NCBI GenBank assembly: GCA_964479435.1
Contig: CAYZME010000003.1
Location: 1 to 52,402 of the forward strand
Direction: 5' to 3'
DNA from: JAAYKS01 sp964479435
GTDB taxonomy: Bacteria; Bacillota; Clostridia; Saccharofermentanales; UBA5734
DNA: 52,402 nt
Position numbers and translations under genes: made by a program. Under the pieces are notes generated by a model, which saw only the letters and a list, made by a program, of their open reading frames with translations, was not told the origin of the DNA and ran no database searches. Of this stretch, positions 17,279 to 26,400 are shown piece by piece (the stretch's first letter is position 1; each line of letters starts with the position of its first letter).

Positions 17279-18649
17279 ATGCTGACACGACAATCCACTT
17301 TAGACGCCACCCGCGGCCCGATTTTTAGCAAGTTCCTCCTGTTTGCTTTTCCGATCATGATCATGAATCTGCTGCAGTTGCTGTTCAACGCCGCCGATAT
17401 GATTGTGGTCGGCCGTTTTGCCGGCAGCGACGCGTTGGCGGCCGTGGGCGCGACCGCCCCGCTGATCAACCTGATCGTCAATTTGTTTATGGGGCTGTCG
17501 GTCGGCACCAGCGTGGTCGTCGCCCAAGATCGTGGCGCGGGGCAGCCGGACGCCATCCGCCGCTCGGTTCACACCTCCATCTCGATCAGCATCGTCGCCG
17601 GTCTTTTCGTGATGGTATTGGGGCTGGTGTTGTGCCAGCCGTTGCTGCACCTGATGGGCACGCCGGAGAACATCATCGCCCAGTCGACACGTTACATGCG
17701 GATTTTCTTTTTGGGGATTCCGGCCAGCATGGTCTATAACTTTGGCGCCGGCATCTTGCGCGCGATCGGCGACAGTCGCCGCCCTATGTATTATCTGGTC
17801 ATCGCCGGCACCGTCAATGTGTTGCTCAACCTCTGGTTTGTGGTCGGTTTCGGGATGGCGGTCACGGGCGTGGCCTGGGCGACGACGATCTCGCAGTACC
17901 TGTCGATGGTGCTGATTCTGATCTGCCTGGTACGCAGCGAAGATCCGATTCGCCTCCATCCCGCACAGCTGCGCATCGACCGCGACAAAACCATTCAAAT
18001 CGTCAAAATCGGTCTGCCGGCCGGCCTGCAAGGCCTGCTGTTCTCGATCTCAAATGTGCTGATCCAATCGGCGGTCAACTCGTTCGGCTCCACGCTGGTC
18101 GCGGCGAGCTCAACATCCGGCAACATCGAGGGCTTTGTCGGCACGGCGATGAACGCGTACAACAATGCCGCCATCACTTTTACCGGCCAGAATATGGGCG
18201 CGCGCAAATACGACCGCATCGACGCGGTCGCCAAAGTGACGACTGTCCTGGTTTTTGTCACCTGGGTTTTGTTGGGCGGCTTTGTGGTTCTGGCGGGGCG
18301 CCCCTTGCTGGGGCTTTACACGTCCGACCCGGAGGTGATCCGGCTGGGGATGATCCGCATGACGGTCTTGATGGCGGCTTATTTTTCGTGCGGGATCATG
18401 AACGTGTTTCCCGGCCTGTCGCGCGGGATGGGCTACTCGGTGATGCCGATGATCAGCACGCTGACCGGCGCCTGCCTGTTGCGCATTGTCTGGCTGTACA
18501 CATTCTTTGCCTGGTACCCTACCGTTTTCACGCTCTTCCTCTGCTATCCGATCACCTGGACCCTGGCGGGTATCGGCCAGGTGGGGGTGTTTTTGTACGC
18601 GCGCAAGCAAATTCGCCGCCGGGATCCCGACTGGGCAACCGCCAACTGA
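17279..18649 (+). CDS. MATE-family efflux transporter
   Basis: The 456-residue protein shows about twelve hydrophobic segments in two related halves, each opening with the MATE pattern (FPIMIMNLLQLLFNAADM near residue 25; the second half near residue 245 with GLPAGLQGLLFSISN). GAGILRAIGDSRRP in the first half is typical of the family. MATE exporters push drugs or cationic metabolites out of the cell using Na+ or H+ gradients. A GGAAAGAAG site precedes the ATG. The natural substrate is not readable. Confidence 0.92.
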   Translation: MLTRQSTLDATRGPIFSKFLLFAFPIMIMNLLQLLFNAADMIVVGRFAGSDALAAVGATAPLINLIVNLFMGLSVGTSVVVAQDRGAGQPDAIRRSVHTSISISIVAGLFVMVLGLVLCQPLLHLMGTPENIIAQSTRYMRIFFLGIPASMVYNFGAGILRAIGDSRRPMYYLVIAGTVNVLLNLWFVVGFGMAVTGVAWATTISQYLSMVLILICLVRSEDPIRLHPAQLRIDRDKTIQIVKIGLPAGLQGLLFSISNVLIQSAVNSFGSTLVAASSTSGNIEGFVGTAMNAYNNAAITFTGQNMGARKYDRIDAVAKVTTVLVFVTWVLLGGFVVLAGRPLLGLYTSDPEVIRLGMIRMTVLMAAYFSCGIMNVFPGLSRGMGYSVMPMISTLTGACLLRIVWLYTFFAWYPTVFTLFLCYPITWTLAGIGQVGVFLYARKQIRRRDPDWATAN

Positions 18650-18718
18650 TTCTGGAATTCAGATCGATGTATGAGATAATATGCACAAGGAATCACAAGA
18701 TTGGGAAGGGAGGCCTGT

Positions 18719-19429
18719 ATGAGGAAATTTCTCTGTACGGTCTGCGGTTATGTGTATGACGAAGCCGCAGGCGACCCGGAGCAGGGCGTAGCGCCGGGCA
18801 CCCGCTGGGAGGATGTACCGGCGGATTGGACCTGCCCGCTGTGCGGCGCGACCCGGGAAGAGTTTGAAGAACAAAGCACGGCCACGGCCGCGCCGGCCGC
18901 AACCGTAGCGGGAACCGCAGCCGTCGCGGAAACCGAAACAGTCGCGGAAACCGCACACGACGAAGAGACGGATGATCTGCGCGAAATGACGGCTGCCGAG
19001 ATGGCGGCACTGTGTTCCAACCTGGCCAAAGGTTGCGACAAACAGTACCTGCCAGAGGAGGCGGCCAGTTTTCGTGCACTGGCCGATTTTTATGACGCGC
19101 GCGCGACCCGTGTGCGCCAGGAAGGCCCCCGCGAACTCGCCGCCCGCATCGCCGCGGATTTGGCCGCTTCGTATCCCGCCGCCAACGCGGCCGCGGCGGA
19201 CGCGGTCGACCGGGGCGCCAAGCGCGCGTTGACCTGGAGCGAAAAAGTCACCCGCATCCTGTCTTCGCTGCTCGCACGGTACGAAAAACAAGGGGAGGCG
19301 CTGCTCGCGAGCACGCGCGTCTACGTTTGTGAAATTTGCGGCTTCGTGTATATCGGGGATCAGCCGCCCGACATCTGCCCGATCTGCAAAGTCCCGCGTT
19401 TGAAGATCGCCGAGGTCGGAAGGAGGTAA
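18719..19429 (+). CDS. Double rubredoxin-domain protein
   Basis: This 236-residue protein carries a rubredoxin at each end. The N-terminal one is classical: Cys6, Cys9, Cys39 and Cys42 in CTVCGYVYD and CPLCG. An Ala/Thr/Glu-rich linker (about 54-88) follows, then a helical part, and a short rubrerythrin-style rubredoxin at the C-terminus (CEICGFVYIGD and CPICKVP). Each four-Cys site holds one iron and passes single electrons. Together with the downstream ferredoxin-rubrerythrin ORF, 4 bases away, it probably supplies electrons for peroxide reduction. GGGAAGGGAGG precedes the ATG at 18719. The middle domain has no clear EExxH diiron motif. Confidence 0.85.
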   Translation: MRKFLCTVCGYVYDEAAGDPEQGVAPGTRWEDVPADWTCPLCGATREEFEEQSTATAAPAATVAGTAAVAETETVAETAHDEETDDLREMTAAEMAALCSNLAKGCDKQYLPEEAASFRALADFYDARATRVRQEGPRELAARIAADLAASYPAANAAAADAVDRGAKRALTWSEKVTRILSSLLARYEKQGEALLASTRVYVCEICGFVYIGDQPPDICPICKVPRLKIAEVGRR

Positions 19430-19433
19430 GCCC

Positions 19434-20522
19434 ATGCACGCTGTACGAAACATTGCCCTGTGTACCAAAGACTGCCTGTGTCTGTACGTTTGCCCGACCG
19501 GCGCGACCGACACGGAGACCGGCCAGATCGACGCGGCCAAATGTCTCGATGGCTGCCGCGCGTGTGTCGACGCCTGCCCGTCGCACGCCATCTCGTTGGC
19601 ACCCGACGTATACCCGCCGCAACAGCCCAAGACCGAGGTCGTGCGCCAGGCTTTGATGGAGCTGGTGCGCAGCAAAACCGAACAGGAACAGGCCGCCCTC
19701 GGGCTGGCCGAGGCCGCCGACAGCCCGGTTCTCAACCAACTGGCGCGGGCGCTGGCCGCGTCCAACCGCCTGATGGCCGAGGACCTGTTGCGCGAAGCGG
19801 GGTTTATGCTGCCCCAGAGCGACAACGTCCGCAACTTGTTGCTCGCGCTCAAAGCCTCCCCGCAACCGGAAGGGTTCCCCTTCGCGGCGGTGGACCATCT
19901 GTTGGCACAGCTTGACCGGGAAACCCCGGCACCGATCACACTTGAAAATAAAAACGACGAAAAAGAAAAGGAGACCCACCCCATGGAGAACAAATACGCC
20001 GGAACCAAGACCGAAAAAAATCTGCAAGAAGCCTTCGCCGGAGAGAGCATGGCGCGCAACAAGTACACCTATTTTGCGGCGATCGCGCAAAATGAAGGCT
20101 ACGACCAAATCGCCGCGCTGTTCCTGCACACTGCGCGCAACGAGCAGGAGCACGCCCGCCTCTGGTTCCAGGAGCTGGGGCATCTGGGCGAGACCGCGGC
20201 CAATTTGCTGCAAGCCGCGGAAGGCGAAAATTACGAATGGACCGACATGTACGACCGCTTTGCCAAAGAAGCCGAAGAAGAAGGCTTTACCACGCTGGCG
20301 GGCCGTTTCCGCCGCGTCGCCGCGATCGAAAAAGCTCACGAAGAGCGGTATCGCGCGCTGTTGCACAACGTAGAGATGCAAAAGGTCTTTGAAAAAGGCG
20401 AAGAAGCCATGTGGGAATGCCGGATTTGCGGGCACCTCGTAATGGGCAAAAAAGCCCCCAAAATCTGCCCGGTCTGCAGCTACACCCAGAGCTACTTCGA
20501 AGTCCGCGCGGTCAACTACTGA
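19434..20522 (+). CDS. Ferredoxin-domain / rubrerythrin fused ORF
   Basis: One uninterrupted 362-codon frame joins two modules. Residues 1-55 hold two Cys clusters (Cys10, 14, 16, 20 and Cys37, 41, 44, 48), as in 2[4Fe-4S] proteins but with unusual C-x3-C-x-C spacing in the first. Residues 60-170 are helical and unassigned. From residue 184 a complete rubrerythrin follows, with EQEHAR and EKAHEER diiron motifs and a C-terminal rubredoxin (CRICGHLV, CPVC). AAAAGGAG precedes ATG 19983 at the rubrerythrin start, so a separate rubrerythrin could also be made. Rubrerythrin reduces hydrogen peroxide in anaerobes. Whether the long form is made, or a stop was lost, cannot be told. Confidence 0.85.
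   Translation: MHAVRNIALCTKDCLCLYVCPTGATDTETGQIDAAKCLDGCRACVDACPSHAISLAPDVYPPQQPKTEVVRQALMELVRSKTEQEQAALGLAEAADSPVLNQLARALAASNRLMAEDLLREAGFMLPQSDNVRNLLLALKASPQPEGFPFAAVDHLLAQLDRETPAPITLENKNDEKEKETHPMENKYAGTKTEKNLQEAFAGESMARNKYTYFAAIAQNEGYDQIAALFLHTARNEQEHARLWFQELGHLGETAANLLQAAEGENYEWTDMYDRFAKEAEEEGFTTLAGRFRRVAAIEKAHEERYRALLHNVEMQKVFEKGEEAMWECRICGHLVMGKKAPKICPVCSYTQSYFEVRAVNY
19966..19985 (+). promoter_or_regulatory. Internal ribosome binding site and start for free rubrerythrin
   Basis: AAAAGGAG ends 10 bases before ATG 19983, in frame with and inside the longer ORF. MENKYAGTKTEKNL is a normal rubrerythrin N-terminus, which argues that this start is used. Confidence 0.65.
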
Positions 20523-20574
20523 TCCGCGTCCCCCTCTATACCGGCGAGTGACAGATCACCGCCAGCAAACGAAC

Positions 20575-20614
20575 CCGGCGGCATGCTCTTACGCGGCGTG
20601 CCGCCGGTTTTCTT
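20575..20614 (+). terminator. Intrinsic terminator after rubrerythrin
   Basis: CCGGCGGCA (20575-20583) pairs with TGCCGCCGG (20599-20607), followed by TTTTCTT. It ends the redox transcript. The ATG at 20583 lies in this stem, which argues against it as the start of the next gene. Confidence 0.75.
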
Positions 20615-20627
20615 GCCGCGGATACCG

Positions 20628-20633
20628 TATAAT
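20628..20633 (+). promoter_or_regulatory. Promoter -10 box abutting the QueG-like gene
   Basis: A perfect TATAAT ends 6 bases before the ATG at 20640, so transcription would begin at or next to the start codon and give a leaderless mRNA. The -35 region is weak. Confidence 0.5.
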
Positions 20634-20639
20634 CAGACC

Positions 20640-21368
20640 ATGCGCGAACCAGCCGACTCCCGGTCAATCTCACAACAAATCCGCACCTGGGCAGAAACCG
20701 CCGGCGTCCCGGTGTGCGGTTTTGCCGACTTGTCCTGCCCGGACCTCGAGGTCCGGCAGGACCTGGATCACGCGGTCGTGTTGGGACTGGTGTTCACGGC
20801 CGCGGCGTTGCGGGAAAATCGTGCGGGCGACCCGCGCCGGTACTACGCGGAGTATCTGCGGATGAATCGGCGTTTGCCGGAATTGACCCGCGAACTGGAA
20901 GCGCTGCTGACCCGGCAGGGGTATCGGACCCCGGCGTCCCTGCCGCCAGGCGCGGCCGCGCCTGGCGCGCTGCCCCACAAGACCGCCGCGACCCTGGCCG
21001 GTCTCGGCTGGGTCGGCAAAAGCGCCTTGCTGGTCACACCCGCGTATGGTTCGGCCTTGCGGATGGCGGTGGTCAGGACCGACGCGCCGCTGGATGGCGG
21101 CCGGCCGGTCACGCGATCCCGCTGTCCCACGGGTTGTCGTGCCTGCGTCGACGCCTGCCCCGGGCAGGCTTTGTCGGGGCAGGTCTGGCATCCAGACGGG
21201 AGCACGGCGCGGCTATTGGATGCCGCGGCCTGCCGCCGCGCCGCCCGTGCGCGCGCAACCGCGACTTTGGGGATTCAGGCGACGATTTGCGGCCTTTGTA
21301 TCGCCCATTGTCCGTTGTCGATCCAGGGCGCGGTAAAAGACGCCGCCCAAATTGGTTCGAAAGATTGA
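20640..21368 (+). CDS. QueG-like iron-sulfur protein
   Basis: This 242-residue protein resembles the C-terminal part of epoxyqueuosine reductase and its COG1600 relatives. HKTAATLAGLGWVGKSALLV (about 117-136) is the family's GLGWxGK segment. Two cysteine groups follow (CPTGCRACVDACP and CGLCIAHCP), enough for two [4Fe-4S] clusters. QueG proper is longer (about 350 residues) and binds cobalamin, so this is a short paralogue of unknown substrate. The ATG at 20640 is chosen because the upstream ATG at 20583 lies in a terminator stem. No ribosome binding site precedes it. Confidence 0.7.
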   Translation: MREPADSRSISQQIRTWAETAGVPVCGFADLSCPDLEVRQDLDHAVVLGLVFTAAALRENRAGDPRRYYAEYLRMNRRLPELTRELEALLTRQGYRTPASLPPGAAAPGALPHKTAATLAGLGWVGKSALLVTPAYGSALRMAVVRTDAPLDGGRPVTRSRCPTGCRACVDACPGQALSGQVWHPDGSTARLLDAAACRRAARARATATLGIQATICGLCIAHCPLSIQGAVKDAAQIGSKD

Positions 21369-21413
21369 GTATTACATGAGTATCATATTTTAAAACATCG
21401 GGAGGCAAACAAA

Positions 21414-23444
21414 ATGGGATACTGGTGGGAACAATGCGACTGGCGCATGGTGCAAACCAATCTGCGCGAAATCGACATGGAAGGGTTGGACGCCCGCCGC
21501 TACGCGCGCGATCTGCAGGCATTCGGCGCGACGGTGGCGTTGGTGAACGCCGCCGGGATCATCGCCAGTTATCCGACGCGGTTGCCTTTTCACTTCCAAA
21601 GCCCTTATCTGACCGGTGACAGCCTGAGTGACGTGATCGGGGCCTGCCATGCAGTCGGGATCCGCGTGTTGGCGCGCACCGATTTTTCCAAGATCCGCCG
21701 CGAGATCTATGAGGCGCGCCCCGAGTGGGCGTATCGCACACCCGCGGGTGAAATCGTCGACTTTGAAGGCGATGTGCACGCGTGTGTCAATGGCGGCTAC
21801 CAGCGGGAATACGCGTTGGAGATCATCCGTGAGTGTCTGACGACGCATGACTTTGACGGTATCTTTTTCAACATGGGCGGCTATCAGGTGCGCGATTACG
21901 CCAACCATTACCATGGCATCTGCCATTGCGAAGCCTGCCGGTCCTTGTTTTTCGCGCGCTCGGGTCACGCGCTCCCCGGGCGCGAAGATCCGTCGGACCC
22001 GATCTACCGCGCGTACCGCCGGTTCCAACTCGAGACCACCGAAGAGCACAACGCGCGGGTGTGCGCGTTCATCCGCGACCTCCGCCCGGAGATCCTGATC
22101 AATCGCGATGTGTACACGCTGGACACCGGCATGATCCGGCAGGAGTGCAACACCGCGTTGGCGCGCCCGCTGCCGCACTGGCCCTATGCCGGGTCGGAGA
22201 ATACCAAGTGGGTCCGCGCTTCTTATCCCGGCTTTATTTCCAGCAACACCAGTGTGGATTTTTGGGATTATCCGGTGCGGCATGTGGCGGTCTCGCCCAC
22301 GCAACAAGAAACGCGGCTGTGGCAGAATCTGGCCAACGCCGGTTCGTTGGATTATTACCTGATCGGCCGGCTGGATGACCACGCGGATACGTCCGGGTAT
22401 GCCGGCATCCGCCGCGTATTTGACCATCATGCCCGCCACGCACAGTGGTACCGCGACAATCGGTCGGTCGCTGCCATTGCCCTGCTGACCCCCGATCATT
22501 GGGGCGGGTTCGGGCCACATCACGAGGCCGCGGGGATCTACCGCATGCTGACCGAGGGTCATCACCTGTTTGACGTGGTCTTTCTCAGCCGCATCCACGC
22601 CGTCGATCTGAAAAAATATGAATGGCTGATTCTGCCCGATTTACAGGCAATCGGTGACGAGCAAGCGCAGATACTCGACGCGTTTGTCGCAGCCGGAGGC
22701 CAGATGCTGTGCACGGGCCAAACGGGCAGCCAGGACGCGGACGGCAACCCGCGCGCCCGACCCGCCCTGGCCTGCCTGGGGTGGACGGACAATGGAATAC
22801 TTCAGGAAGCGGCCTCGGCCTACTTGGAAATCGATGAAACGGATCGGGAGATTTTTAGCCGTTTCAAACAGACCCGGCTGGTGGCGATCGGCGGCTCTTA
22901 TGTCTACACGCGCGGCACCGCACAGACCCAACCGATCCTGCGGATGATCCCGCCTCAACCGTACGGTCCGCCCGAGCGTTGTTATCCTTTGTTTCCGGCC
23001 CATGACAACCCGGGCGCCGTGTCGCACGCTTATCAGGCGGGCCGGTGTGTATCCATCCCCTGGTTCCCCGGCCAATTGTTCCATCGCCAGGGTTACCCCA
23101 ATACGATGGATTTCGTGCTGGATTTGCTGGAGAACCTGCTGGGCGCCACGCCCGTCCGCACCGACTTGCCGCCGATGGCCGAAGTGACCGTGTCGCGCAC
23201 CGCCGATGCGGATGCCTGGCTGTTGCATGTGGTCAACCAGACCGGACATTTCGGCACTTCTTTTTATCCGCCTGTGCAGATCCCGTCCGCGACCTGTTCG
23301 TTGCCGATGCCGCAGCGGCCACGCTCGGTGACCAGTTTGCTCCACGATGCCGCGATCCCCTTTACCTGGCAGGACGGGACCTTGACGGTGCGGATGGGAC
23401 CCATCGGCATCTGTGAGGCCCTCCTGATCCGGACCGCGACTTGA
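21414..23444 (+). CDS. Putative glycoside hydrolase (GHL6-like) with GATase-like domain
   Basis: The 676-residue protein starts with a TIM-barrel part typical of Pfam 'hypothetical glycosyl hydrolase 6': YARDLQAFGATVALVNAAG near residue 30, ARTDFSK near 85, then HDFDGIFFNMGGY near 150. A CHCEAC cysteine cluster near residue 173 follows, as in related enzymes. After residue 350 comes a beta-galactosidase trimerisation-like domain (YEWLILPDLQAI...ILDAFVAAGGQMLCTG) and a beta-rich tail. No signal peptide is present. GGGAGG precedes the ATG. The stop lies 11 bases before the GH2 gene, so the two form an operon. Substrate and catalytic residues are unproven. Confidence 0.7.
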   Translation: MGYWWEQCDWRMVQTNLREIDMEGLDARRYARDLQAFGATVALVNAAGIIASYPTRLPFHFQSPYLTGDSLSDVIGACHAVGIRVLARTDFSKIRREIYEARPEWAYRTPAGEIVDFEGDVHACVNGGYQREYALEIIRECLTTHDFDGIFFNMGGYQVRDYANHYHGICHCEACRSLFFARSGHALPGREDPSDPIYRAYRRFQLETTEEHNARVCAFIRDLRPEILINRDVYTLDTGMIRQECNTALARPLPHWPYAGSENTKWVRASYPGFISSNTSVDFWDYPVRHVAVSPTQQETRLWQNLANAGSLDYYLIGRLDDHADTSGYAGIRRVFDHHARHAQWYRDNRSVAAIALLTPDHWGGFGPHHEAAGIYRMLTEGHHLFDVVFLSRIHAVDLKKYEWLILPDLQAIGDEQAQILDAFVAAGGQMLCTGQTGSQDADGNPRARPALACLGWTDNGILQEAASAYLEIDETDREIFSRFKQTRLVAIGGSYVYTRGTAQTQPILRMIPPQPYGPPERCYPLFPAHDNPGAVSHAYQAGRCVSIPWFPGQLFHRQGYPNTMDFVLDLLENLLGATPVRTDLPPMAEVTVSRTADADAWLLHVVNQTGHFGTSFYPPVQIPSATCSLPMPQRPRSVTSLLHDAAIPFTWQDGTLTVRMGPIGICEALLIRTAT

Positions 23445-23455
23445 AAGGAAAAACC

Positions 23456-26400
23456 ATGAATACACAACGGCTTTTGAACGATGGGTGGACGTTTGCCCAA
23501 TCCGCGCTGGATGCCGCCGGCCCGGACGGGTTGGCATTCACGCCGGTGGATGTGCCGCACGATTGGTTGATCTGGGACACGACCCGGTTGTACGAGAACA
23601 GCATCGGCTGGTACCGCAGGGTGTACCGCCACCGCGCGGATGGACGCCGGACGCTGCTGTACTTCGAGGGCGTGTACATGGATTCCACCTTGTATATCAA
23701 CGGGCGGGAGATGGGAGTCTGGAAGAACGGGTATACCTCGTTCGAACACGATCTCACGGACGCGCTACGCGAAGGGGACAATGAAATTCTCGTGCGGGTC
23801 GTGCATCAGGCGCCCAATTCCCGCTGGTATTCCGGCGCCGGGATCTACCGTGACGTCTGGTTGAAACGGCGTGGCGCCAATCACTTGGCCACCGACGGCG
23901 TGTATGTGGTCATCCGCCCGGGCGCCAACGGTTGGCGGGTTGAGGTCGAGACCGAACTGAGCGCGACCGAACCGGTGGTGCTGTCTCACACCCTGTTGCG
24001 CGCGGGCCGGGAGGTCGCGGCTGTCACAGCGGAGCAGCCAGCTGTGCGCGGTCATCTCGACCGCCAGGGGTTTGACATCACCTCGCCGGATGTATGGAGT
24101 CCCGAAGCCCCCCACGTGTACTGCCTGCGGACCCGTTTGGCCCGGGTGGATGGCACGGTGCTGGAAGAAAAGGAACAAAATGTCGGGTTCCGCACGCTGA
24201 CCTTTGATCCGGATCGCGGGTTGGCACTCAATGGGCAGGCGTATAAACTCAACGGCGTATGCGAGCACCATGATTTGGGCGCGCTGGGGGCGGCGTTTAG
24301 CCGCGCCGCTTTGCGCCGGCGTTTTACGATTTTGAAGGAGATGGGGGTCAACGCGGTGCGCACCGCGCACAATCCGCCGGCTCCCGCCTGGATGGATCTG
24401 GCGGACGAGATGGGCCTGCTGGTTTTGTCCGAAGCGTTCGACATGTGGGAGCGCGCCAAAACCCGCTACGATTACGCGCGCTTTTTCCCCGATTGGCATG
24501 AGCGGGATGTGGCCGCCTGGGTACGCCGAGACCGCAATCACCCCTGCCTTTTGATGTGGAGCATCGGCAACGAGATCTATGACACCCATGCCGACGCGCG
24601 CGGGCAGGAGCTGACGCGCACGCTGACCGCGCTGGTACAGCGCCATGACCCGCACGGCAACGCGCCAGTCACGCTGGGGTCCAATTATATGCCATGGGAA
24701 AACGCGCAAAAGTGCGCGGACATCGTCAAGATCGCCGGCTACAATTATGCCGAGCGTCTGTATGCGGAGCACCACGCCCGCTACCCGGACTGGGTGATCT
24801 ATGGCAGTGAGACCGCGTCGATTGTCCAAAGCCGCGGTGTGTATCACTTCCCTTTGGAAAAATCGATTCTGGCGGATGACGATGAACAGTGTTCTTCCCT
24901 GGGAAACTCACCAGTCAGTTACGGGGCCAAAGCCGCGGAAGATTGTGTGATCGCCGAACGGGACACGCTGTTTTCTTTGGGGCAGTTTTTGTGGACTGGT
25001 TTTGATTACATCGGCGAGCCGACACCCTACCACACTAAAAATTCCTATTACGGGCAGATCGACACCGCGACCTTTCCCAAAGACGCGTATTACCTGTATC
25101 AGTCGGCCTGGACCGATCACAAACTCGCGCCGATGATCCACATCCTGCCCCATTGGGATTGGAACCCGGGACAGCTGATCGATGTGCGCGTTTTCTCCAA
25201 TGCCCCTCGAATTGAACTCAAGCTCAACGGCGAAAGCGTCGGTACGATGCAGATCGATCATGCCCGCGGCCGGCAACTGGCGGGGCATTGGAAAATACCC
25301 TACCGCCCGGGCACCCTGACCGCGCTCGCGTATGACGCGCACGGGCACGTGATCGCCACGGCCGAACAGCGCTCCTTTGGCGACGCGTGCCATCTGCGGA
25401 TGCACCCGGATCGAACCGGACTTCAAGCGGATGGCAGAGATCTGGTTTTTGTAGAGATCACGGCAGCGGACGCGGATGGAAATCCGGTTGCCAACGCGGT
25501 CGACCGCGTCGCTGTCCGCGTGACGGGCGAGGGTCGTCTGGTCGGTTTGGACAACGGCGACAGCACGGATTACGACCCCTACAAAGGCACCAGCCGACGA
25601 CTGTTCGCGGGGAAGCTGATGGCCATCATCGCCGCGACAAAAGAAGCGGGCCCCATCTATGTGCAGGCGCAGGCCTCCGGGTTGACGGCGGCCGAGCTGG
25701 CGTTGCGCGCTCACCCCGTCGCGCCTTCTTGTCTGCAGGGCATTTCGGCCATCCAGTCCAATCGGCCGTTGCCGATCCGGCTGGGGCAAAAAGAGGAACG
25801 GCCGCTGCGCAAAGTGGAGCTGCGCGTCAGCCCGGGCCAGCATCTGGACGCCGACCTTCGCACGGCCACCGTGCGGGCGGTCCTGCATCCGGCGGATACC
25901 ACCTGGCCCGACTTGCGATGGAGTGTGGTGGATGGGGCGGGTATTCCCTCCAATCTGGCCGTGGTGTCAGCACAAGAGGACACGGCGCAGGTCACGGCAC
26001 ACGGTGACGGGATGTTCTATTTGCGGTGTACAGCCCGCAATGGCGGCGCCAAAGTCCGGTTGATCTCCCACATCGAATTTACGGTCACCGGTTTGGGGCG
26101 CGCGTACAAAGATCCCTATGAATTTGTTTCCGCCGGCCTGTATACGCGCAGCCGCGGCGAGGTCTCCAACGGCAATGAACGCGGCGTCGCGACCGCGCGC
26201 GGCGCCGAGACGCAAGTCGGCATTGAGGGCATCGATTTTGGGCCCTACGGCTCCGACCTTGTCACCGTGCCGATTTTCGCTCTGACGAGTGAACCGTATC
26301 CGATTGAGATCTGGCAAGGGATGCCGGGCGAAGCGGGCGCTGAATTGTTGGCGTCACAGATCTATCAGAAGCCGACACGCTGGAACGTATACCAGGATGA

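Noticed and set aside
20583..20640. ATG at 20583 as start of the QueG-like gene
   Set aside because: It lies in the stem of the rubrerythrin terminator and lacks a ribosome binding site, whereas the ATG at 20640 matches the expected N-terminus.
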